NCBI GenBank assembly: GCA_902544065.1
Contig: CACCAS010000003.1
Coordinates: forward strand, 68,492-132,491
Length of the DNA stretch: 64,000 bases
Reading direction: 5' to 3'
Source: an uncultured Pelagibacteraceae bacterium
GTDB lineage: Bacteria > Pseudomonadota > Alphaproteobacteria > Pelagibacterales > AG-422-B15
Position 1 is the stretch's first letter. Each line of letters opens with the position of its first letter. The translations under genes and the position numbers were made by a program. Positions 7,877 to 18,601 of the stretch are shown here, in pieces. The notes below the pieces were generated by a model, which was given only the letters and a program-made list of their open reading frames with translations, had not been told where the DNA came from and searched no databases.

Positions 7877-9442
7877 ATGTTATTACATGAGCATTTAGAA
7901 AATGGAGCCAATAAAAATCCTAATTTTCCTTTCTCCGAATTTGAAGGGAATTCACTTTCTTATCAAGAAGCAAATTTATTAAGTAATCAATTAGCTAATA
8001 AATTAGTTTCAGAGGGTTTAGAAGTTGGAGATAGATTTGCATTTCTTGCAAAAAATTGTACTGAAATGGCAATTATGTACTACGCTGCATCAAAAGTTGG
8101 CGTTGTTCCTGTTCCGTTAAATTATCGTTTAGCAGATCAAGAATGGGCATATATAATAAATGATTCTGAAGCAAAAATTATAATAGTCAAAGGAAATGAG
8201 TATTCGGACAGAATAAATCAGATTTCATCAGAATTAATAAATATAAAAAAATATATTTCAGTATCGGTTGATAACAGTATTGAAAAATTTCATGATTTTT
8301 ATGATTGGCTTTCTGATAGTTCGAATGAAAAACCAACTTTAAAAATCCATGAAAATAATGATGTATATCAAATGTATACGAGTGGTACTACGGGTCATCC
8401 AAAAGGCGCTGTTCTCTTACAGAGAAATGTTGCAGCTAATATCAGACAGTATTTAAATAGTTTAACTTTACCTAGGCCATCAAGAACTCTTTTAGTGGCA
8501 CCGATGTATCATGCTGCTGCAATGATTAATATGTGTGGGTGCATTGCAATAGGTGGAACAATTGTTATTCAAGAAGATTTTATTCCTCAAGATGTAGTAG
8601 ATTGTTTAGCAAATGAAAAAATCACACATACAGTGCTTGTCCCTGCGATGATCCAAGCTTGTTTAGTGTCAGTGCCAAATGTTGCAAGCAAAGAATATAA
8701 TGATTTAGATCAGATACATTATGGCGCCTCGCCAATCGCTCCAGAAACACTCAAAAAGGCAATGGATGTTTTTAGGTGTAAATTTGGACAAGGTTTTGGA
8801 ATGACGGAGACAGTAGCTGTTATCTGCTTAATGACACCTGAAGAACACATCCGTGCTATCGAAGAAAAACCTGATCTTTTAAAATCTTGTGGAAGACCAG
8901 CTATAGATACTCAAGTTGAAATTAGAGATGAAAATGAAAATCCACTGCCTGTTGGAGAGATAGGGCAGATTTGTGCAAAAGGTCCTCAGATTATGAAAGG
9001 GTACTGGAATAAAAAAGAAGAAACAGAAAAGGCATTAATGGGAGGATGGATGCACACAGGCGATGCTGGACGGATGGATGAAGAGGGATTTGTTTATATC
9101 CAAGATAGAATCAAAGACATGATAGTATCGGGTGGTGAGAATATTTATTCAACAGAAGTAGAAGCAGCCTTGTTTGCTCATCCAGATATTATTGATGCTG
9201 CCGTCATTGGTGTACCTAATGAAAAATATGGTGAAGTTGTTAAAGCTTGTATCGTAAAAAAAGAAGGTTCAGATTTAACCGAGGAAGATGTAATCAATTT
9301 TTGTAAAGACAGAATTGCAAGCTATAAAAAACCTCAGTCAGTTGATTTTATCGATGAAGTTCCTAGAAATGCAAGTGGTAAAGTTCTTAAAAAAGTATTA
9401 CGTGAACCGTATTGGAAAGATCAGGATCGACAAGTAAGTTAA
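7877..9442 (+). CDS. AMP-dependent acyl-CoA synthetase/ligase
   Basis: Activates a carboxylic acid to its acyl-CoA through an acyl-adenylate. The ATP-binding motif YTSGTTGHPKGAV is at 167-179, then GFGMTETVAV, GWMHTGDAGRMDEEGF, and the C-terminal ASYKKPQSVDF with PRNASGKVLKK carrying the catalytic Lys. Its 521 aa is typical of medium- or long-chain fatty acid ligases, but specificity cannot be read. As the last gene of the cluster after the acylase and the GMC oxidoreductase it could activate the acid they release or form (inference). It overlaps tldD tail to tail by 4 bp. Confidence 0.92.
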   Translation: MLLHEHLENGANKNPNFPFSEFEGNSLSYQEANLLSNQLANKLVSEGLEVGDRFAFLAKNCTEMAIMYYAASKVGVVPVPLNYRLADQEWAYIINDSEAKIIIVKGNEYSDRINQISSELINIKKYISVSVDNSIEKFHDFYDWLSDSSNEKPTLKIHENNDVYQMYTSGTTGHPKGAVLLQRNVAANIRQYLNSLTLPRPSRTLLVAPMYHAAAMINMCGCIAIGGTIVIQEDFIPQDVVDCLANEKITHTVLVPAMIQACLVSVPNVASKEYNDLDQIHYGASPIAPETLKKAMDVFRCKFGQGFGMTETVAVICLMTPEEHIRAIEEKPDLLKSCGRPAIDTQVEIRDENENPLPVGEIGQICAKGPQIMKGYWNKKEETEKALMGGWMHTGDAGRMDEEGFVYIQDRIKDMIVSGGENIYSTEVEAALFAHPDIIDAAVIGVPNEKYGEVVKACIVKKEGSDLTEEDVINFCKDRIASYKKPQSVDFIDEVPRNASGKVLKKVLREPYWKDQDRQVS

Positions 9443-10890
9443 GCAGTAGCAGTACCACCGACAGTTAAGTTTTCAATTAACATAGTTGGCTGACCAACAC
9501 CTACAGGAACACTCTGGCCATCTTTACCGCAAGTTCCTATACCACTATCCATTTTTGAATCGTTTCCGACCATCTTTACTCTTTTAAGCACGTCTGGTCC
9601 ATTACCTATCAATGTAGCTCCCTTGACAGGATTTGTAACAACCCCATTTTCAATTTTATAAGCTTCTGTGCAAGTGAATACAAACTTTCCACTGGTAATA
9701 TCTACTTGACCACCACCAAAATCTACTGCATACAATCCATTTTTTACTGACTTTAGAATTTCTTTTGGATCTCTGTTTCCAGACAACATGTGCGTATTGG
9801 TCATTCTTGGCATTGGTAAATGTGCGTAACTTTCTCTTCGTCCATTTCCTGTTGGACTAACTCCCATCAATCTTGAATTGAGTCGGTCTTGCATATACCC
9901 CGTCAAAATTCCATTCTCAATTAAAGTAGTGCAACTCGTGGGTGTTCCCTCATCATCTACACTTAGAGATCCTCTTCTTGAGTCAATAGTGCCATCATCG
10001 ACTACAGTTACTGCTTCATCAGCAATTTTCTCTCCAAGTAAATTGGAGAATGCTGATGTTTTTTTTCTATTAAAATCTCCTTCAAGTCCATGTCCAATCG
10101 CTTCATGAAGAAGTACTCCCGGATATCCTGGACCAAGTACCACATCCATTTCACCTGCAGGTGTATCCACCGAAGTTAAATTTATCTCTGCTTGATTAAT
10201 GGCATCGTCTACTTGTTGCTTCCAATGACTTGGATCTAGAAAAGATGAATAATCGACTCTGCCACCTGAACCCCTGCTCCCATTTTCCTGTCTACCATCT
10301 TTTTCTAATACAATTGAAATATACAATCTGACTAATGGCCTTAGATCTTCTATAACAATTCCTCCTGGTCTGTAGATACGAACTGCTTGCCACTCACCAT
10401 TTAAAGATGCGGAGACTTGTTTAACCTGAGTATTTTTTGAACGTGCATATTCATCGATATTTTTTAATACATTAACTTTTTCAGAAAATTCTGTCTCATT
10501 AATAGGGTTCGTTTCTTTGTACAGTTTTCTATTAGTCTGGGAGAACGCAGCATTAAAATTTGCGTTATTGTCTTTCGTAACAAAATTTACAGTATCAGAT
10601 GCTTTTTTAAGAGACTTTTCATCTATGTCAGATGAATGAGCATAGCCAGAACTTTCACCTGCAACAGCTCTTAAACCAAAACCCTTCGATTTATCAAAAG
10701 AGGCACTTTTTAATCTTTGATCATCGTAGACAAAGCTTTCACTCTCACAAAATTCCATGAATAGTTCACCATCATCGGCCTTGTGAAGGGCGTTTGAAAC
10801 TATTTTATCAACACTGCTATTGTCCAGATTGCTTCTAGAGAAGAATAGGCTATCAGTTGATTGATTCTTTATGTTTTTGCTCATATTCAA
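9439..10890 (-). CDS. tldD: TldD metalloprotease
   Basis: Zinc metalloprotease subunit of the TldD/TldE(PmbA) system, which degrades unfolded or modified peptides and processes microcins in enterobacteria. The metal-binding HEAIGH is at 262-267 (LLHEAIGHGLEGD), followed by the family-typical DEGTPTSCT and the C-terminal glycine-rich GIGTCGKDGQSVPVGVGQPT. Length 483 aa is normal. The partner tldE is not in this window. An ATG two codons further in (MSKNIKN) is an equally possible start. The gene is divergent from coxB with 131 bp between. Confidence 0.95.
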   Translation of the reverse strand: MNMSKNIKNQSTDSLFFSRSNLDNSSVDKIVSNALHKADDGELFMEFCESESFVYDDQRLKSASFDKSKGFGLRAVAGESSGYAHSSDIDEKSLKKASDTVNFVTKDNNANFNAAFSQTNRKLYKETNPINETEFSEKVNVLKNIDEYARSKNTQVKQVSASLNGEWQAVRIYRPGGIVIEDLRPLVRLYISIVLEKDGRQENGSRGSGGRVDYSSFLDPSHWKQQVDDAINQAEINLTSVDTPAGEMDVVLGPGYPGVLLHEAIGHGLEGDFNRKKTSAFSNLLGEKIADEAVTVVDDGTIDSRRGSLSVDDEGTPTSCTTLIENGILTGYMQDRLNSRLMGVSPTGNGRRESYAHLPMPRMTNTHMLSGNRDPKEILKSVKNGLYAVDFGGGQVDITSGKFVFTCTEAYKIENGVVTNPVKGATLIGNGPDVLKRVKMVGNDSKMDSGIGTCGKDGQSVPVGVGQPTMLIENLTVGGTATA

Positions 10891-10955
10891 ATGATCAGTG
10901 AAATTACTCTAATTTTTAAAATTTATACTAAAAAAACCCTAAAAACTAATAAAAA

Positions 10956-10974
10956 TTGCGTCAAACTGTCGCAA
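10956..10974. promoter_or_regulatory. RegA/PrrA-type dyad upstream of coxB
   Basis: TTGCGTCAAACTGTCGCAA is a dyad with arms TTGCG/CGCAA and inner CA/TG pairs. Its core, 10958-10972, is an exact match to GCGNC-N5-GNCGC, the binding pattern described for the redox response regulators RegA/PrrA/ActR of alphaproteobacteria. It lies about 36 bp before a likely -10 (TATATT, 11008-11013). Binding here is inferred; no regA or regB gene is in the window. Confidence 0.6.
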
Positions 10975-11021
10975 AATTACTCATAGTTTCTAAGAATTTA
11001 AACAGTATATATTAGAAGATA

Positions 11022-11885
11022 ATGTTAACACCCATATTTTCAATGTTTAGACAAGCTACGAGCATGTTATTAAAAGTTTCTATTTTAGTTTTTTTGCCTT
11101 TTGCAGCATTCGCTAAAGAGGGTAAATCAGAAAACTGGCAACTTAGCTTTCAGGAGCCAGCAACTGATTTGATGTCAGATATTATTTCTTTCCATAGTTA
11201 CATCCTCATGCCAATTATAACTGGTATTTCTTTGCTTGTCTTAGGCTTGCTACTTTACATAATGTTTAGGTTTAACAGTAAAAGAAATGTAGTTGCATCC
11301 ACGACAACTCATAATACAACCATTGAAATATTATGGACTGTAATCCCAGTAATACTTTTAATTATAATAGCCATTCCATCTTTTAGATTGTTGTATGTTT
11401 CAGAAACAATTCCGAAAGCTGACTTGACCATCAAGGCAATAGGTAATCAATGGTATTGGACCTACGAATATCCAGATTACGAGGACATCGCTTTCGACGC
11501 AAATATGCTTTTAGAAAACGAGTTATCAGACCCTAAGTTGAGACTCTTAGAGACAGATACCCAGATTGTTGTGCCTGTAAATAAGGTAGTCAAACTTCAA
11601 ATCACATCTGCAGATGTCCTTCATGCATGGACCATTCCCGCATTTGGAGTAAAAATGGATGCGGTACCCGGTAGACTAAATGAAACATGGTTTAAGGCTA
11701 ACAAAGAAGGTATTTATTACGGTCAATGTTCAGAGTTGTGTGGGGCTAAGCACGCATTCATGCCTATTAATGTTAAGGTTGTATCAGAAAGTGAATTTGA
11801 CGATTGGCTAGACTTTGCAAAAGAAGAATATGCATCGTCTGGAATAGACTACTCAAGTGAAACGTTTGAAATTGCAAAGAACTAG
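11022..11885 (+). CDS. coxB: Cytochrome c oxidase subunit II
   Basis: Carries the dinuclear CuA centre that takes electrons from cytochrome c in the aa3-type terminal oxidase. A signal peptide covers about 1-31, two membrane helices follow (about 58-82 and 103-125), then a periplasmic cupredoxin domain. CuA ligands are visible: H201 (DVLHAWTIP), C236, E238, C240, H244 and M247 (CSELCGAKHAFM). The aromatic QWYWTYEY patch near 143-150 is the electron entry region. First gene of the operon; a TATATT -10 ends only 8 bp before the ATG, so the leader is very short. Confidence 0.97.
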   Translation: MLTPIFSMFRQATSMLLKVSILVFLPFAAFAKEGKSENWQLSFQEPATDLMSDIISFHSYILMPIITGISLLVLGLLLYIMFRFNSKRNVVASTTTHNTTIEILWTVIPVILLIIIAIPSFRLLYVSETIPKADLTIKAIGNQWYWTYEYPDYEDIAFDANMLLENELSDPKLRLLETDTQIVVPVNKVVKLQITSADVLHAWTIPAFGVKMDAVPGRLNETWFKANKEGIYYGQCSELCGAKHAFMPINVKVVSESEFDDWLDFAKEEYASSGIDYSSETFEIAKN

Positions 11886-11910
11886 GTAATTTTTTTATTA
11901 AAAGGAGTAA

Positions 11911-13527
<1,617 letters not shown>

Positions 13528-13536
13528 TTAGGTCGC

Positions 13537-14466
13537 ATGGTAAATATATCTTCAGTTTCTGATAAACAAGAAATTGGGATCAACTCATTTTTTTCAAAGG
13601 TTGGTTTTTATATCTCCTTATTAAAACCAAGGGTAATGTCTCTATCTATCTTTACTAGTTTTGTAGGCATGATTATTGCTCCAGGATTTATAACAATCTA
13701 TGAAGGAGCTTTAATAATTCTAGCTATCTCGATTGGATCAGGTGCATCTGGTGCATTAAACATGTGGTATGAAAGAAAGACAGACCTGTTAATGGAGAGA
13801 ACTAAGAATAGAGTGTTACCTATGGGGCTTATCAGTGCGAATGGAGCTCTTATTTATGGAATTACTTTGTCAGTATTTTCAATTTATCTTTTATACTATG
13901 TTGCAAACTTACTGTCTGCTTCAATTCTTCTTCTAACAATATTTTATTACATTTTTGTCTATACAATATGGCTAAAGAAAAGAACTCCACAAAATATTGT
14001 TATCGGTGGAGCCGCTGGAGCGTTCCCCCCAATTATTGGATGGACAGCTGTTACTGGTAGTGTATCTCCTGAAATCAGCCTGCTTTTTATTTTAATTTTT
14101 TTATGGACCCCGCCACATTTTTGGGCACTCGCACTCTATAAATCTGATGACTACAAAAGGGCAGGTATTCCAATGATGCCACTGGTTGTCGGAAATAAGA
14201 AAACAGTTAGTTTAATTATTGCTTATTCATTAACACTCTTACCTGTAACACTTCTAATGAGTTACTACTATTCATTATTCTTTGGAACTTTGTCATCTAT
14301 TATGGGTATCTGCTTTATATATTTAGCATTAGATCTTAGAAAATACGTGGATCACTCCAAGTTATTAGAAAAAAAAGCACAAACTTTATTCTTCTTTTCC
14401 ATAATTTACCTCTTCAATATTTTCGCAATCCTCCTTATTGATAATTTGTTGTGGAACATATTATGA
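13537..14466 (+). CDS. ctaB: Protohaem IX farnesyltransferase (haem O synthase)
   Basis: UbiA-family membrane prenyltransferase that converts haem B to haem O, the first step to the haem A of the aa3 oxidase. The first aspartate-rich-like motif is in NMWYERKTDLLMERTKNR, and the second is YKSDDYKRAGIPMMP; about nine membrane helices are predicted by eye. 309 aa is normal. ctaA (haem A synthase) is not in the window. It starts 9 bp after coxA, and its stop overlaps the ATG of the small ORF by 4 bp. Confidence 0.96.
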   Translation: MVNISSVSDKQEIGINSFFSKVGFYISLLKPRVMSLSIFTSFVGMIIAPGFITIYEGALIILAISIGSGASGALNMWYERKTDLLMERTKNRVLPMGLISANGALIYGITLSVFSIYLLYYVANLLSASILLLTIFYYIFVYTIWLKKRTPQNIVIGGAAGAFPPIIGWTAVTGSVSPEISLLFILIFLWTPPHFWALALYKSDDYKRAGIPMMPLVVGNKKTVSLIIAYSLTLLPVTLLMSYYYSLFFGTLSSIMGICFIYLALDLRKYVDHSKLLEKKAQTLFFFSIIYLFNIFAILLIDNLLWNIL

Positions 14467-14570
14467 TTAATAAAAAAATAAAAAGAAGAAACATAATTAC
14501 AGCATTAATACTTGTTTTTTTTGTCGCCTCATTCTTCACATACACAATTTACAGGTTAAGTCTCGTATAA
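14463..14570 (+). CDS. Small single-helix CoxF-like protein (35 aa)
   Basis: A 35-residue ORF overlapping the ctaB stop by 4 bp (ATGA) and ending exactly before the ctaG ATG. It has a basic N-terminus (MINKKIKRRN) and one hydrophobic helix at about 11-30. In alphaproteobacteria a short basic-plus-one-helix protein is usually encoded at this same place between ctaB and ctaG and is often named CoxF; this copy is shorter but has the same plan. A role in oxidase assembly is inferred from place only. Start and stop coupling on both sides argue that it is a real gene. Confidence 0.75.
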   Translation: MINKKIKRRNIITALILVFFVASFFTYTIYRLSLV

Positions 14571-15116
14571 ATGAATTTTTTTAATTTAAAATATAGTTCG
14601 AATACTTCTCTAGCAGTAGGCCTGCTTGGTATTGTTATATCGATGGTAATATTAGCCTATGCATCTGTGCCACTATATAATTACTTTTGTAAGGTTACAG
14701 GTTTTGGAGGTACCCCAAAAATTTACTCTCAAGAAAGTGTTTATATAACTGACTCTCTAATAGATGTAAGACTTGACTCAAACGTTGGATCAACTCTGAA
14801 CTGGGACTTTTTCCCTGAGCAAAGAACACATCAAATACAAATTGGTGAAAATAAATTAATCAACTACGTTATAATCAATAATACAGATCAAGCACTGAAT
14901 GGAACTGCGGTATATAATGTTTCCCCAGCTGAGGCAGCAAAATACTTTAACAAAATAGAATGTTTCTGTTTTCAAAATACTGAATTAAAAGCTAATGAGA
15001 AAAAGATTATGCCAGTATCTTTTTATATCGATCCTGAAATTAAAAATGATCAATACGTAGCAGATCTATCCGAAGTTACTTTGTCCTATACCTTTTACGA
15101 AAACAGTGATACATAA
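14571..15116 (+). CDS. ctaG: Cytochrome c oxidase assembly protein CtaG/Cox11
   Basis: Copper chaperone that delivers copper to the CuB site of subunit I. One N-terminal membrane helix (about 12-36) anchors a periplasmic domain. Copper-related cysteines are C40 (YFCKVTGFGG) and the CFCF pair C131 and C133, both diagnostic of Cox11. 181 aa is slightly short but complete. It directly follows the CoxF-like ORF and lies 5 bp before coxC. Confidence 0.95.
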   Translation: MNFFNLKYSSNTSLAVGLLGIVISMVILAYASVPLYNYFCKVTGFGGTPKIYSQESVYITDSLIDVRLDSNVGSTLNWDFFPEQRTHQIQIGENKLINYVIINNTDQALNGTAVYNVSPAEAAKYFNKIECFCFQNTELKANEKKIMPVSFYIDPEIKNDQYVADLSEVTLSYTFYENSDT

Positions 15117-15121
15117 TTCCT

Positions 15122-15919
15122 ATGAGTTCACGTAATCCAAATTCTCATGAGTATCATTTAGTAGAACCAAGTCCTTGGCCACTTTTAGCCTCAATTGGTG
15201 CGCTCATCTTGTGTATTGGGGCAGTAATTTATTTTAGAACTGATGACTTATGGTTAATGCTTATTGGGTTAGCTATTGTAATTTATGTTACATACATGTG
15301 GTTTAGAGACATTATTATTGAAGGAGAACACCAGGGTCATCATACGCCTGTAGTTCAGATTGGTCTGAGGTATGGCATGACTTTGTTTATCGCTTCAGAA
15401 GTTATGTTCTTTGTTGCCTGGTTTTGGGCTTATTTCAATGCAAGTTTATTCCCTACTGAACAAATAGGATCTGTTTGGCCTCCGGCAGAAATACATTTAA
15501 TGGATCCTTGGCATATACCATTGATAAATACACTTATACTTTTGCTATCAGGTACAACCGTTACATGGGCCCACCACGCGCTAACAGAGGGAAATAGAAA
15601 AGAGTTGATCCAAGGTCTCTGGTGCACAGTAGGACTTGGCATTATTTTTACGGGCTTCCAGGTTTATGAGTATATGCATGCTGACTTCGCTTTTTCAGGA
15701 CATATTTATGGAGCAACTTTCTATATGGCAACTGGTTTCCATGGTTTTCATGTATTAATGGGAACAGTTATGCTCATTGTTTGCTTAGGAAGATCAATTG
15801 CAGGGCACTTTAAGGCTGATCATCACTTTGGTTTTGAAGCAGCTGCATGGTACTGGCACTTTGTAGATGTTGTGTGGCTATTTTTATTCGCTGCAATTTA
15901 TGTCTGGGGATATTATTAA
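15122..15919 (+). CDS. coxC: Cytochrome c oxidase subunit III
   Basis: Seven-helix subunit III that stabilises subunit I and proton uptake in the aa3 oxidase. The family pattern is clear: HEYHLVEPSPWPLLAS at the N-terminus, GMTLFIASEVMFFVAWFW, ATFYMATGFHGFHVLMGT, and the end AAWYWHFVDVVWLFLF. 265 aa is normal. The DUF983 gene that often follows in alphaproteobacteria is absent; SURF1 follows directly. Confidence 0.97.
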   Translation: MSSRNPNSHEYHLVEPSPWPLLASIGALILCIGAVIYFRTDDLWLMLIGLAIVIYVTYMWFRDIIIEGEHQGHHTPVVQIGLRYGMTLFIASEVMFFVAWFWAYFNASLFPTEQIGSVWPPAEIHLMDPWHIPLINTLILLLSGTTVTWAHHALTEGNRKELIQGLWCTVGLGIIFTGFQVYEYMHADFAFSGHIYGATFYMATGFHGFHVLMGTVMLIVCLGRSIAGHFKADHHFGFEAAAWYWHFVDVVWLFLFAAIYVWGYY

Positions 15920-15933
15920 ACTTAATCTATCTA

Positions 15934-16632
15934 TTGATTAAAAATTTCTCTTTCCATTTTATTTTTCTAGTAACAATTTGCTTTCTTTTATTGCTTGGCT
16001 ATTGGCAAACCCAAAGATTAGAGTGGAAGCTGAATATAATTAATTCAGTTGAAAATAATTATATTCTCAAACTGGACAAATTTCCTTTTGAAGGTGGCAT
16101 AGATAAAGAATTTGAATTTATGCAAGTAGAGTTAAAAGGTTCTTTTATAAAAGAAAAACTTATGTATTTTTTTAAATCAAATTTAAGTGGGATGTCTGGC
16201 TTTGACATTGTATTGCCTTTAAAAACCGAAGATAAAAAATATGTTTATGTGATCTTGGGATGGATACCTTATGATTTTAAAGAAAGTTTTAATCTCGATT
16301 TTATAGACTCAAACAAAGAGTTCATTGTCAATGGAGCCCTAATATATTCTAAAGAGAGAAAACCTTTAATACCTGAGAATGAATATTCGGCAAGTATATG
16401 GTACCTCCTAAATACTGATGAGATGGATAATTTTCATAAAATTGAGTCAAGTCCATATATTCTTAAAATTATTGATCAAAATAAATTTGAGAATCTTTTA
16501 ATTGAATTTGAGCCATCAAACATAACAAATAATCACCTGCAATATGCAGTTACATGGTTCCTGCTATCAATTGTTATATTGATCATGTATATCTATTATA
16601 TAAGACAAGGAATTACTAAAAATGAAGTATAG
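15934..16632 (+). CDS. SURF1 family protein
   Basis: Membrane protein needed for haem A insertion into aa3-type oxidase (SURF1/Shy1 family). Features are an N-terminal helix ending in the family motif LGYWQTQRLEWK, a periplasmic domain, and a C-terminal helix (about the last 30 residues). The open frame extends back to an ATG at 15847 inside coxC, but that extension only reads coxC out of frame. The TTG at 15934 gives a normal SURF1 start (MIKNFSFHF) and about 232 aa. It overlaps thrC by 11 bp. Confidence 0.85.
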   Translation: MIKNFSFHFIFLVTICFLLLLGYWQTQRLEWKLNIINSVENNYILKLDKFPFEGGIDKEFEFMQVELKGSFIKEKLMYFFKSNLSGMSGFDIVLPLKTEDKKYVYVILGWIPYDFKESFNLDFIDSNKEFIVNGALIYSKERKPLIPENEYSASIWYLLNTDEMDNFHKIESSPYILKIIDQNKFENLLIEFEPSNITNNHLQYAVTWFLLSIVILIMYIYYIRQGITKNEV

Positions 16633-18007
16633 AAGCACAAGAGGAACTAATGAGGAGACGTTCAAGAAAGTTCTTTTTGCTGGTTTAGCAGAGGATGGTG
16701 GACTTTACGTACCAATGAATTGGCCTCAAATAGATGTTAATAAAATAGATAAGAATATTAGCTACAAAGACCTTACAAAATTAATACTTTATCCATTTGT
16801 TAAGGACTTTATTTCTATAATTGAACTGGAAAACATTATTAATATTTCCTATTCAAAGCAGTTCTCATCGGAAAACCTAGTATCATTTAAAGAACTTAGT
16901 GATAACGAAATACTGGTTGAATTATTTAATGGTCCTACACTTGCTTTCAAAGATTTTGCAATGCAATTACTTATTCCTTTATTTGATCATTTTTTAGAAA
17001 AAGAAAAGAAGAAAATAAATTTGATTGTTGCTACTTCTGGTGATACTGGATCTGCAGCAATTAATGCTGTAAAGCAAAGTAAGAACATAAGTATATTTTG
17101 TTTATATCCTAGTAAAAGAATTTCAGATTTTCAAAGACGTCAAATGTCAACTGTGACAGAAAGCAATATTTTTTTGTGTGAAATTGACAGTACATTTGAT
17201 GACTGTCAAAAAATTGTAAAAGATATTCTTAAGGATACTCAGTACAGTTCTGAAAATAATATATCTGCAGTCAATTCAATTAATTGGGCGCGAATACTAA
17301 TTCAATGTGTATACTATTATTATACATATATAAATTATTTTGATGCATCTAGACCAACAGTTAACTTCTCTGTTCCTACAGGTAATTTTGGTGATATTTA
17401 TGCAGGATATGTAGCCTACAAGATGGGCCTACCAATAAATAAATTAATAGTTGCTACAAATGAAAATGATATCTTACACAGATTTATAAATACAGGAATC
17501 TACCAGAAAGAAAGTGTAAAAAAAACAACAAGCCCAAGTATGGATATACAAATAGCAAGTAATTTTGAAAGACTTTTGTTTGATATCATGAGTCAGTCAA
17601 ATGAAAAAACAGCATCTGCAATGAATTTATTTGAAGAAAAGGGAAAATTAACAGTAGAGCGACAGGACTTAAATATTATTTCAAATATCTTTGCATCTGA
17701 AAGCACACATCAAGAAGATGTTAACAAAATAATATCAAATGTTCATGAAATTCATTCATACCTCATTGATCCTCATACAGCGACAGGCATAAATGCCTCA
17801 AGAAAGACAAATGATAGTGATCGCATGAATTTCACATTATCAACTGCTCATCCTGTAAAGTTTTCAGAGACAGTTGAAATGGCTGTTGGAAAAAATCTTG
17901 ATTTATTAAGTAATTACAAGGATTTATTTAGTAAAGATGAAAAAATTCACTCCATCCAAAACAATACGGATGAAGTGAAAAAATTTATTTTAGAGAATAA
18001 AAATTAA
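16622..18007 (+). CDS. thrC: Threonine synthase
   Basis: PLP enzyme converting O-phosphohomoserine to threonine. The N-terminal RSTRGTNEETFKKVLFAGLAEDGGLY is diagnostic, the PLP lysine is K110 (GPTLAFKDFAMQLL), and the phosphate-binding ATSGDTGSAA follows. 461 aa fits the long bacterial/fungal form. It overlaps the SURF1 gene by 11 bp, so threonine synthesis is joined to the oxidase operon. Homoserine kinase (thrB) is 1.5 kb away on the other strand. Confidence 0.96.
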   Translation: MKYRSTRGTNEETFKKVLFAGLAEDGGLYVPMNWPQIDVNKIDKNISYKDLTKLILYPFVKDFISIIELENIINISYSKQFSSENLVSFKELSDNEILVELFNGPTLAFKDFAMQLLIPLFDHFLEKEKKKINLIVATSGDTGSAAINAVKQSKNISIFCLYPSKRISDFQRRQMSTVTESNIFLCEIDSTFDDCQKIVKDILKDTQYSSENNISAVNSINWARILIQCVYYYYTYINYFDASRPTVNFSVPTGNFGDIYAGYVAYKMGLPINKLIVATNENDILHRFINTGIYQKESVKKTTSPSMDIQIASNFERLLFDIMSQSNEKTASAMNLFEEKGKLTVERQDLNIISNIFASESTHQEDVNKIISNVHEIHSYLIDPHTATGINASRKTNDSDRMNFTLSTAHPVKFSETVEMAVGKNLDLLSNYKDLFSKDEKIHSIQNNTDEVKKFILENKN

Positions 18008-18592
18008 ATGTCCTTTTTAACGACATATTACCCAAAGAGAATTGAATTTGAGCTAAAAGGCAAAAATGTTTTTTTAAGACCTCCCGAGTATAAGGATTGG
18101 AAAGCTTGGTCATTATTAAAAGAAAAAAATAAATTCTATCTCAAACCGTGGGAACCTCTTTGGTCGCCCTCAGAACTTGAAAGAAGTTCATTTGTAAAAA
18201 GAGTTAGATTTTTCGAGAAGCTAGCTTTAAACGACAGTGCTTACTCCTTTTTAATTTTTGAATGCAAAACTAAAAATTTAATAGGTGAAATAAATATCAA
18301 CAATGTTCAAAGAAGCGTTGTGCAGTCATGTTCAATAGGATATTGGATTTGTGAAGACAAAATGGGTCAAGGTCTAATGAGTGAAGCAATAAATTTAATT
18401 AAAAAGTTCATATTTGATGAATTAGATCTTCATCGGTTAGAGGCTGCATGTTTGCCAGTCAATAAGCGATCTCTTAGAACACTTAAAAATAATGGCTTTG
18501 CTATTGAAGGACTCGTAAGAAAGTATTTGAAGATAAATGGCAATTGGAAAGATCACCTCCTTTTATCTTGTATTAAAGATGAAAGTTTATAG
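18008..18592 (+). CDS. GNAT N-acetyltransferase (RimJ/RimL type)
   Basis: Acetyl-CoA-dependent N-acetyltransferase. The family signs are the N-terminal FLRPPEYKDWKAW, the acetyl-CoA-binding segment around SIGYWICEDKMGQGLMSEAI, and the C-terminal LEAACLPVNKRSLRTLKNNGF typical of the RimJ/RimL group that modifies ribosomal protein N-termini. The true substrate is not known. Its ATG follows the thrC stop with no gap. Confidence 0.88.
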   Translation: MSFLTTYYPKRIEFELKGKNVFLRPPEYKDWKAWSLLKEKNKFYLKPWEPLWSPSELERSSFVKRVRFFEKLALNDSAYSFLIFECKTKNLIGEININNVQRSVVQSCSIGYWICEDKMGQGLMSEAINLIKKFIFDELDLHRLEAACLPVNKRSLRTLKNNGFAIEGLVRKYLKINGNWKDHLLLSCIKDESL

Positions 18593-18601
18593 TATGCGCC
18601 T

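Noticed and set aside
15847-15933. ATG at 15847 as SURF1 start
   Set aside because: It lies inside coxC in another frame and adds residues not seen in SURF1 proteins. The TTG at 15934 gives the normal N-terminal helix.
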